Shown here: positions 25,150-32,357 of the stretch, in pieces
How the letters are laid out: the number at the start of each line of letters is the position of its first letter
How positions within the stretch are numbered: the stretch's first letter is position 1
Source: Proteobacteria bacterium UBA7447
GTDB taxonomy: Bacteria > Pseudomonadota > Gammaproteobacteria > Arenicellales > UBA868
Assembly (NCBI GenBank): GCA_002477475.1
Contig: DLPX01000046.1
Span: forward strand, 1-47,916
Reading direction: 5' to 3'
Length of the DNA: 47,916 nucleotides
Notes under the pieces: model-generated
Databases searched by the model: none
Seen by the model: only the letters and a program-made list of their open reading frames with translations
Told to the model about the DNA's origin: nothing
Translations under genes and position numbers: made by a program

Positions 25150-26283
25150 TCAAGAACGGTCAGCAAGATTGCTGACCTGATAGTCTGCTCCGTCAAGCCA
25201 CTTCGAAGCAATCTCGATTCCCCAGCCGGGGTTATCGCTCACATTGACCTGTCCATCACTTACATTGAATGGTGACTCGACAAAAAGGCCATCCTGCCAC
25301 GGATAGTAATCCAAGCCCTCAATTGAGAATTCAAGATATTTGCCCGCATTGGGAATCGCGCGCAAAAGATGCATGGTGAACAGCGTAACCAAAGAGAGGT
25401 TCGCGCAATGCGGGGTACACGGCAGGCCTTTCTCGGCCGCCATCTCAGCCACCTGCATAGCGCGAAGCATTCCCCCCACGTAGCAGACGTCCGGCTGCAC
25501 AATATCCACCGCCCGCATCTCAATCATCCGCCGCCATGTTGAAAGATCACAATCCTGCTCACCGCCCGTGACATCCACAGAGAGGGCCTCAGTAACCTCG
25601 CGCGTTTGTTCAAGTTCCCAGTACGGACAAGGTTCTTCAAAGTGCTCAACACCCCACTCTTCCAGCAAATGGCCCACCGCAATCGCCCTTTCTGGCGAAA
25701 AACCGCTATTGGCATCAACCAGAAGCGAGACGTCATCTCCGAGTTGACGTCTCACAGCCGGCACAATGGCTTCTGTTCGCCCTGGCCATTCATCGATGTC
25801 GTGCCCACATTCGGCCCCGACGCGAAACTTGAATGCGTCAAACCCCCACTCATCCCGCAACTGACCTAATCGTTCAGCCTCCGCTTCAGGTGTGATGTCA
25901 CGACGCATGCTGGAGCCGTACGCCCGAAGACTGCCCGGTGAACCACCCAAGAGTTCGCACACACTCTTTTCGCAAGCCCGGCCCTTCCGATCCCAAAGCG
26001 CGGTTTCGAGCCCGGCTAATGCCCGTCTGAGATAAGACCCGGGGAACTTATGTTCACGTTCAGGAATCTCTCTTACCAACTCACCGATGTCATCAGCCGA
26101 TTTCCCCAGAGACCAGGGCGCCACCTGGCGATGCAATACCTGCGTTGTAATATCAGCGTTATAAGGGGAGACCTGTCCCCATCCCATACTACCGTCGCGG
26201 CAGGTTGTCCGGACGAAAGCCAGATATTCTCGGCTGAAGGTCTCTACGCGCTCAATAATCGCGCCATCATTCAGTTGCGGCAT
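25150..26283 (-). CDS. Mandelate racemase/muconate lactonizing enzyme-type protein (enolase superfamily)
   Basis: The 377-aa protein has a capping domain (about 1-125) and a modified TIM barrel. The acid/base Lys is in FKFRVG (K152-x-R154). Metal ligands are Asp190 (LLVDANSG), Glu216 (FEEPCPYWE) and Glu242 (TGGEQD). His292 (TPHCAN) and Asp265 (QPDVCYVGG) would form the second-face dyad. This set marks the mandelate-racemase subgroup, which dehydrates or racemises alpha-hydroxy or sugar acids. The start at 26283 has no evident ribosome site. Pairing with an amine oxidoreductase is unusual for sugar-acid dehydratases, so an amino-acid-derived substrate is possible. Confidence 0.88.
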   Translation of the reverse strand: MPQLNDGAIIERVETFSREYLAFVRTTCRDGSMGWGQVSPYNADITTQVLHRQVAPWSLGKSADDIGELVREIPEREHKFPGSYLRRALAGLETALWDRKGRACEKSVCELLGGSPGSLRAYGSSMRRDITPEAEAERLGQLRDEWGFDAFKFRVGAECGHDIDEWPGRTEAIVPAVRRQLGDDVSLLVDANSGFSPERAIAVGHLLEEWGVEHFEEPCPYWELEQTREVTEALSVDVTGGEQDCDLSTWRRMIEMRAVDIVQPDVCYVGGMLRAMQVAEMAAEKGLPCTPHCANLSLVTLFTMHLLRAIPNAGKYLEFSIEGLDYYPWQDGLFVESPFNVSDGQVNVSDNPGWGIEIASKWLDGADYQVSNLADRS

Positions 26284-26341
26284 AAGGCGGCCAGTCGGCT
26301 AAAGCTAATCAACGTATTCGCTATTTTCGCCCAAAGTACCT

Positions 26342-26355
26342 TTGTTACCCAACAA
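26342..26355. promoter_or_regulatory. Small palindrome in the divergent region before the enolase-superfamily gene
   Basis: TTGTT-ACCC-AACAA is a 5-bp-arm inverted repeat located about 60 bases upstream of the minus-strand start at 26283, inside the 211-base divergent spacer. It shares GTTACCC with the palindrome upstream of preT, which may be chance. Confidence 0.25.
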
Positions 26356-26494
26356 GTCAACTCCACACTGAAGAGGGTTCGGCAGGAATCAGAAAGCGTC
26401 CAACAAAGCGATCTACAATAGCCATGGCGTTACCGGCTTGCGCTACCCACAGCAAGCGATGTCAATTCCACAGCGACCGTACTGAGTTTTCCTC

Positions 26495-27805
26495 TTGAAG
26501 AGCATTGATCGAGATAGCCCGCAACAGCGGTTCGCCGGAGTCCTGCTTCTTTTAATGATTTTCGCGTCCATTTTATCAGGCTTCGGCCTGACAGACTTTC
26601 TCTGGATGTCCGGCTTGTGCGCTCTTGCAGCTCTAGTGTTGTTATGGCCTCGCAGTCAGCGGGCACAGCGGATTCAATGCGTTATTTTTATCGCGATCGG
26701 AGTGATGTGCCTTGCTTTCGCCCGGGCCAGCGGTCACGGCGAAATTCCCATCCAACAAATGCTGACCCAAAATCACCTCCTGATCAGTTTGCTCTGTGCG
26801 GTGAGCTTTCTGCGCCTCATTACCGACACCCGCGCGGCCTCAGGAAGAGCGCCGAAGACAGGAGAGGCAGCGTTTTTGCAGACCATTTCAGGACTTCATT
26901 TTTTCTCCTCTGTCATCAATCTGTCGGCGCTGATCATTTTTGCAGATTCCCTGTCCAAGGATCAGAAACTTGGCCGCACAGCGGCCACGAGCCTGCAGCG
27001 CGGATTTTCTCTGGCGGCACTGTGGTCGCCCTTTTTTGCGGCGATGGGAACCTGTCTGTTATACGCGCCAGGCACGCGTCTGCCGGATCTATGGTTGCTG
27101 TCTATCCCGCTTTGCGCTTTCGGGCTAATATTTACTTGGGCTGAACACCGGTTTAGAAGCGCTGGCGGGCTCGGCACATTCGAAGGCTACCCAGTTAACT
27201 TCCGAGCCTTGTGGGTTCCCTCTCTGATGGTGGTCTGTGTGCTGGGCGCGAATTCCCTATTCCCTGAAGTATCCGTGTTAGTGCTGGTCTCGGCACTCTC
27301 CGTACTGGTCACCGCGACGGTCATAGCGGCTCGAGAATCTTTGTCACTAGCGATCGCGACGGTACGTAACTTCAGCTATCGTCGATTGCCTGATATGTAC
27401 GGCGAGTTGATACTGTTTTTCAGTACCGGGATTATGGCTACCGGAATTTCAGCCTTCGTCGCCGTAACGCAACCTGCGTTGAACGTGGTCGGATTTACGC
27501 CCGGCATTGCGATCAGCCTGCTTGCTATCCTGCTATTCCTGGCTGTCGTGGGCGTGCATGCCATCGTCAGCATCGTTGCAGCATCCGCCATCATCGCACC
27601 GCTTGACCCCGAACCGGCGATACTCGCGCTGATCTTCCTCGTCAGCTGGTCAGTTGGGGCGACTGGAGGCCCAATATCCGGTCTTAATCTGGCCATGCAA
27701 AGTCGCTATGGGGTAACAATGGGTCAGTGCTTTACTTGGAACCTGCGATACACACTCGCCATGTTTACCGGCACCAGCATCATTCTCCTGATAGCACTGA
27801 ACTAA
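26495..27805 (+). CDS. Multi-pass membrane permease of unknown specificity
   Basis: The protein has about 436 aa with 11-12 hydrophobic segments, starting with FAGVLLLLMIFASILSGFGL. Two conserved-looking patches stand out: VGVHAIVSIVAASAIIAPL and SWSVGATGGPISGLNLAM. These recall the hairpin and helix-break regions of ion-transporter-superfamily carriers (ArsB/NhaD, TRAP-large, Dcu-type), but I cannot assign a family. The only starts consistent with the first helix are a TTG at 26495 or a nearby non-ATG codon; no ribosome site is clear. It is divergent from the enolase/flavoprotein pair and could import their substrate. Confidence 0.75.
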   Translation: MKSIDRDSPQQRFAGVLLLLMIFASILSGFGLTDFLWMSGLCALAALVLLWPRSQRAQRIQCVIFIAIGVMCLAFARASGHGEIPIQQMLTQNHLLISLLCAVSFLRLITDTRAASGRAPKTGEAAFLQTISGLHFFSSVINLSALIIFADSLSKDQKLGRTAATSLQRGFSLAALWSPFFAAMGTCLLYAPGTRLPDLWLLSIPLCAFGLIFTWAEHRFRSAGGLGTFEGYPVNFRALWVPSLMVVCVLGANSLFPEVSVLVLVSALSVLVTATVIAARESLSLAIATVRNFSYRRLPDMYGELILFFSTGIMATGISAFVAVTQPALNVVGFTPGIAISLLAILLFLAVVGVHAIVSIVAASAIIAPLDPEPAILALIFLVSWSVGATGGPISGLNLAMQSRYGVTMGQCFTWNLRYTLAMFTGTSIILLIALN

Positions 27806-27818
27806 GCAAAAGCACTCT

Positions 27819-29183
27819 TTACTCGGGAGAGAGATACCAACGGAATTCGAGCGGCGTAAATTCCTTATGAAACGCATCAAGCTCAAACTGCTTGCACTCC
27901 CGGTAAAGGTCCAGATAGGAAGCGCCCAGATAGTCTCTTAGAATCGACCCGCTCCCCAGCTGATCCAGCGCCCCTTGCCAGGTAAACGGGACGGCGGGAT
28001 CCAGTTCCCCTCCGGCGTTGTCGGTTCGTGGTTCAGGCGGATCCAATTGTTGCGTGAGGCCATGATGAACCCCTGAAAGAATCGCCGCCAGGATCAGGTA
28101 GGGATTGGCATCTGCGCCAGCCATCCTATGCTCCAGCCGGCGAGCCTTCATGTCTCCCGCCGGCACCCGAACTGATACTGAGCGATTGTTGTACCCCCAG
28201 GTCCTGCCGGTCGGCACATAAAGATTGGGTCCGAATCGCCGAAATGAGTTCACATTAGGCGCGAAAATTCCCATCGACTCCGGCAGCAACGCGAGTAAAC
28301 CGGCAATCGCCTGCCGCAGTAAACCACTCCCCTGATCAGACCCATCATCAAATACATTTCGGCCCGCATCGTCGAGAATGCTGACGTGCGCATGCAGGCC
28401 ATTACCGGCACTGTCCGGATAAGGCTTGGCCATAAAGGTAGCTGCCACACCATGTTTACGGGCAATCCCCCTGACCGCCCGCTGTAACAAAATAGCGTGA
28501 TCTGCGGCCAGCACGGGATCATCGACATGCTCCAGGTTGATCTCAAACTGCCCCGCGGCATATTCGGAACTGGCTCCTCCTAACGGCACACTCTGCGCAG
28601 CGCAGACTGACTCCATCTCCGCAAGAAAACCGCTCACGCCATCAAGGTCTGCAAGGCTATAAACCTGTGTGCGCTCGGCAAGCCTGCCCGTCTCAGGAAG
28701 TATCGGCGGATGCACTTCGCCGGAATCCGCTCTCTCAGCGTCGAGCAGATAAAACTCCAACTCCAGGGCGACAACCGGATGAAGGCCGTCGCTCGCAAGC
28801 CTTGAGACCACGTTGCGAAGCACGTGTCTTGGATCTACAGCACAGGGGCTTCCGTCTAACTCGTAAAGGAGCCCCAACACTTGTGCCGTACCGGATCCCG
28901 CCCAGGGAACGGGCGCAAGGGATCCGGGAACCGGAAGCACAGTCACATCAGGATCACCGTCTGAGAATCCTCGTCCCCCGGCATTCGTCCCGACGCCGTT
29001 TACATCAAGAAGGAACGTAGAGCTGGGCAACAGGATGCCTTCTTCATAGAGCTTGCCAAAATGCTTTCGGCTCACTCGTTTTCCACGCATAACGTTACAA
29101 AGATCCGGTAGCAACACATCGATGAATTCCGTCTTTGGGTGTGAAGCGAGAAACGGCTCTAGTTCCGTTGTAAGATCGTTCAT
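27819..29183 (-). CDS. Glutamine synthetase family ligase (gamma-glutamylpolyamine/amine synthetase-like, PuuA type)
   Basis: The 454-aa protein has the GS beta-grasp domain (LLPDLCNVMRGKRVSR…) and catalytic domain. It shows ALELEFYLLD (metal glutamates), GQFEINLEH, GNGLHAHVSI (ammonia/amine-site His), NRSVSVRVPAGDMKARRLEHR (ATP/phosphate arginines) and ANPYLILAAIL. The GLLYELDGSP and RGKRVSRKHF features and missing adenylylation tyrosine loop point to the PuuA/GlnA3-like branch, not assimilatory GlnA. Such enzymes attach gamma-glutamate to putrescine, ethanolamine or methylamine. It lies 28 bases after the MFS gene and close to sarcosine oxidase. Methylamine or a polyamine is a reasonable candidate substrate. 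Confidence 0.88.
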   Translation of the reverse strand: MNDLTTELEPFLASHPKTEFIDVLLPDLCNVMRGKRVSRKHFGKLYEEGILLPSSTFLLDVNGVGTNAGGRGFSDGDPDVTVLPVPGSLAPVPWAGSGTAQVLGLLYELDGSPCAVDPRHVLRNVVSRLASDGLHPVVALELEFYLLDAERADSGEVHPPILPETGRLAERTQVYSLADLDGVSGFLAEMESVCAAQSVPLGGASSEYAAGQFEINLEHVDDPVLAADHAILLQRAVRGIARKHGVAATFMAKPYPDSAGNGLHAHVSILDDAGRNVFDDGSDQGSGLLRQAIAGLLALLPESMGIFAPNVNSFRRFGPNLYVPTGRTWGYNNRSVSVRVPAGDMKARRLEHRMAGADANPYLILAAILSGVHHGLTQQLDPPEPRTDNAGGELDPAVPFTWQGALDQLGSGSILRDYLGASYLDLYRECKQFELDAFHKEFTPLEFRWYLSPE

Positions 29184-29211
29184 ATCGTTGGATCTGAAAG
29201 GGTTAGGCAGC

Positions 29212-30522
29212 TCATTTTGGGTCCGGGTGTTGGCGGGCGTGAGTTTCCCGAGTTAGCGCAATGCTGACAATGGCAATCGCCAACCAGGCCAACATGAGCA
29301 AAAACCCAAGACGATAACTGCCAAAACTATAAACTCTGATTCCTTCCGCGCCCACATTACCGCTCCACAATCGATCCAGCAACCAGCCAATCAACGGCTG
29401 CAGCAGCATGGGACCGCACATGACCCCCATGTTGACGACACCCGACACCGTTCCGGCCAGCGCCATTGGCACAGACTCTTTGGCTTGAGTGAATCCAAGG
29501 ATCATTCCGCCGGAACAAAAACCTGCACCAAGCAACAACGCCACTAGAAAACTTTGCGGCAGATCAGGTATCAAAATCACAGCCGACCAACACCCCGCCG
29601 CAAGACAGGTCCCAACCAGATAGGGTAGTCGGCGTAATCCGATCTTCTCCGAAAGTAAACCGAAAACCGGCCCGCTAAACGCCCAGGCCAGCATAATCCC
29701 CGAGCAGACGGTCGCCGCGATCGCTGAGGACATGCCGTAAACATGGGTCAAAAACGGTATCCCCCAAAGCCCGGAGAAAGCGAGCACCGAACCGACAATC
29801 CCTCCGGGCGCCAGTGCAAGTAACGCAGAGTTCCGATAAGAAAAAACGCGTTTCAATTTTTGCCACTCAGTTTCCCCCGACACCTTTGCAAGGGACGTGC
29901 TCACATAACCCGAATATCCGCGGTCAGTCGGATCATCCCGCACGATGATCCAGACTGCGCAAGCCAAAACCAGACCAACAATTCCTGCCGCAAGAGTGAC
30001 GATGCGCCAGCCGAAAGCCTCACTTGCCAGATGCAGCGGCACACCCGCGAACACAGCGCCCATCATTCCAGCGACGAGCAGCAACCCAGCGGCCAGTGCG
30101 AAACGCTCAGGCGCCAACCAATGTGTGGCAAGTTTCAGCGTACAGACAAACCCTACAGCGACAAAGGCACCGATCAACAGTCGTCCAACACCCGCCCAGA
30201 ACAGGGACGGCGCCAAGGCAAATATCACCGCACCGAGAGTGCTGAGTACAAGACCTGCCGTCAGCAAACGGCGGGGCCCGTATCGATCAGCGAGGAGTCC
30301 CGTTGGAATCTGCATCGCGACATACGAGTAGAAGTACAACGCTGACAAGCTCCCCAGCGAGGCGGCGCTCAACCCGAAGTCCAGACTGAGTTCCCGATGG
30401 AGCACAGCCGGCGCCACCCGATGGAAAAACCCCAGAAGAAATAGACCTGCGCCCAAAGACCACACGGCCCAGGCCAACATGGCCGGTGGAGTAGATTTGT
30501 GATTGGGCGTACCGAGCATCAT
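29212..30522 (-). CDS. Major facilitator superfamily transporter
   Basis: The 436-aa protein has 12 hydrophobic segments in two six-helix halves. The MFS signature loop between helices 2 and 3 is GLLADRYGPRRLL. A second-half equivalent is GLLSEKIGLRRLPYL. The opening AMLAWAVWSLGAGLFLLGFFHRVAPAVLHRELSLD resembles the ACS/nitrate-sugar phosphate-like MFS group often annotated as metabolite:H+ symporters. It leads the GS-family gene in the same transcript and diverges from soxB, so it likely imports the ligase substrate. The start is the ATG at 30522 (a second Met follows directly). Confidence 0.9.
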   Translation of the reverse strand: MMLGTPNHKSTPPAMLAWAVWSLGAGLFLLGFFHRVAPAVLHRELSLDFGLSAASLGSLSALYFYSYVAMQIPTGLLADRYGPRRLLTAGLVLSTLGAVIFALAPSLFWAGVGRLLIGAFVAVGFVCTLKLATHWLAPERFALAAGLLLVAGMMGAVFAGVPLHLASEAFGWRIVTLAAGIVGLVLACAVWIIVRDDPTDRGYSGYVSTSLAKVSGETEWQKLKRVFSYRNSALLALAPGGIVGSVLAFSGLWGIPFLTHVYGMSSAIAATVCSGIMLAWAFSGPVFGLLSEKIGLRRLPYLVGTCLAAGCWSAVILIPDLPQSFLVALLLGAGFCSGGMILGFTQAKESVPMALAGTVSGVVNMGVMCGPMLLQPLIGWLLDRLWSGNVGAEGIRVYSFGSYRLGFLLMLAWLAIAIVSIALTRETHARQHPDPK

Positions 30523-30779
30523 TTGTGGCGCGTTCAGTTATAGACTTTGCATAAATTTCGGTTTTAAATTGGCCCTGTACCATTCAGGATCACACTACTA
30601 CCATCTCGGACCGATCCACCGATTAGATGCCTGGATGCTACTCTCAGTGCGCCGAGTAAGTCCTTGTCCGGAGCGACGGAGCGTCGATTGCTTCAGAGCG
30701 AGTGTGGGCCAGCGTAGACTGGATTTTGCGGGCGTGGGGCAATGGCCTGCAACTTATTCCTAATCACCATAATAAAGCC

Positions 30780-32048
30780 ATGAAACCCTATTCCGCCTGG
30801 AAAGTCTTCGTCAACGGTCTCACGGGTCAGAAAGGCTGGGATCGCGCCTGGCGTGACCCAGAGCCAAAAAAAGAATACGACGTAGTCATAGTTGGTGCCG
30901 GACTGCACGGACTGGCTACCGCTTATTATCTTGCCAAGAATCACGACATCAAAAATATCGCCGTGGTCGAAAAGAGCTGGCTCGGTGGGGGCAATGGGGG
31001 CAGGAACACCACGATCGTTAGATCCAACTACATGCTTCCTGGGAACCGGGAATTTTACGAACATTCTCTAAAGCTTTGGGAGAACCTCAGTCACGATCTG
31101 AATTACAACGTCATGTTCAGCCAACGCGCTCACGTCACCTTGCTGCACTCCCCCGCTGCACGCGACGGCGCAGCACGCCGATACAACACGATGCGCCTGA
31201 CGGGTTCTGACGGCGAACTCTGGGATCTTGAGACCCTAAAACGCAATATTCCCCACCTCAATTATTCAGCCGATGCCCGCTTCCCGATCATCGGAGCGAT
31301 GGCGCAGCCGCGTGCCGGCACCGCCCGACATGACGCCGTCGCGTGGGGCTACGCTCGAGGGGCAGACCAGCAGGGGGTCGACATTCTTCAGAACTGTGAA
31401 GTCACAGGCGTCGAGCGCAACGGAAGCACAGTCACGGGCCTGCAAACGAGCCGAGGAGTGATTCGGGCGAAAAAGGTCGGCTTCGCAGTCGCGGGAAACA
31501 CCTCAAGACTCTGGCGCATGGCGGAACTTGGCAAGCTCCCCATTGAATCCCACAAGCTGCAGGCCTTCGTATCCGAGCCGCTGAAACCACTGCTGGATCA
31601 TGTGGTGGTGTTTGGAGTGGGCGGCGCGCATTTTTATATCTCGCAATCAGATAAAGGCGGGATGGTGTTCGGTGGCGATATCGACTGGTATAAGTCATAC
31701 GCTCAGCGCGGCAACCTTCCGATTGTCCAGGATGTGGCTGAGTGCGCCACTTCGATCCTGCCCTGCCTTGGTCGTGTCCGGCTGCTGCGCCATTGGTCCG
31801 GCGTCATGGACATGTCGATGGATGGCTCTCCGTTTATCTGCAAGACCCCGCTCGACAACCTCTACCTCAACGCCGGCTGGAACTACGGCGGGTTCAAGGC
31901 AAGCCCAGCGTCCGGATGGTATTTCGCGGATCTTATTGCGAACAATCGGCCCGACCCGGTTATTGCAGATCACACCCTGGATCGATTTGCCCGCGGCATC
32001 AACATCGATGAGCGCGGCGCCGGCCCTGACCCGAAACTGCACGGATAG
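30780..32048 (+). CDS. soxB: Sarcosine oxidase beta subunit
   Basis: The protein has 422 aa from the ATG at 30780 (a longer frame adds 26 unlike-family residues). The FAD fingerprint VVIVGAGLHGLATAYYLA sits near residue 36. The covalent FMN of heterotetrameric sarcosine oxidase attaches to a histidine in ARHDAVAWGYARG, here His184. SGVMDMSMDGSPFI and LNAGWNYGGFKASPASGW complete the active site. It oxidises sarcosine to glycine with O2, passing the methyl to THF in SoxA. It leads the soxBDAG operon. The start codon lacks a strong ribosome site. No glycine riboswitch is apparent in the 257-base leader region. Confidence 0.95.
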   Translation: MKPYSAWKVFVNGLTGQKGWDRAWRDPEPKKEYDVVIVGAGLHGLATAYYLAKNHDIKNIAVVEKSWLGGGNGGRNTTIVRSNYMLPGNREFYEHSLKLWENLSHDLNYNVMFSQRAHVTLLHSPAARDGAARRYNTMRLTGSDGELWDLETLKRNIPHLNYSADARFPIIGAMAQPRAGTARHDAVAWGYARGADQQGVDILQNCEVTGVERNGSTVTGLQTSRGVIRAKKVGFAVAGNTSRLWRMAELGKLPIESHKLQAFVSEPLKPLLDHVVVFGVGGAHFYISQSDKGGMVFGGDIDWYKSYAQRGNLPIVQDVAECATSILPCLGRVRLLRHWSGVMDMSMDGSPFICKTPLDNLYLNAGWNYGGFKASPASGWYFADLIANNRPDPVIADHTLDRFARGINIDERGAGPDPKLHG

Positions 32049-32054
32049 TCCGCT

Positions 32055-32357
32055 ATGCTAAGAATCTCCTGTCCCTTTTGCGGTGTTCGAGACCACAGTG
32101 AGTTCAGTTACGGTGGAGATGCGTCCGTCGAGTATCCCGCCCTGGACGCATCAGAATCCGAATGGGTCGAAGCGGTGTTCCAGCGGGAGAATATCGATGG
32201 TGTGCAGTTCGAGACCTGGCAGCATATTCAGGGGTGCAGGATGTGGATTGTGGTCGAACGGGATACGCGTACCCACGCTATCCACTCAGTACGGCCCGCT
32301 CATGATGGCATCGCGCGGGCTCTGAACGCGGAACAAGACGGCGTGAGTACATCATGA
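32055..32357 (+). CDS. soxD: Sarcosine oxidase delta subunit
   Basis: This small 100-aa subunit binds structural zinc at Cys6 and Cys9 (CPFCG), His57 and Cys61 (WQHIQGC), the same Cx2C…Hx3C pattern as known SoxD. Acidic stretches (YPALDASESEW) match the family. It follows soxB by 6 bases, and its TGA overlaps the soxA ATG (ATGA). Confidence 0.95.
   Translation: MLRISCPFCGVRDHSEFSYGGDASVEYPALDASESEWVEAVFQRENIDGVQFETWQHIQGCRMWIVVERDTRTHAIHSVRPAHDGIARALNAEQDGVSTS

Noticed and set aside
30523..30779. Glycine riboswitch or other leader RNA upstream of soxB
   Set aside because: The conserved glycine-aptamer core is not visible. There is only a 5-bp CGACG/CGTCG hairpin, too small to support a call.
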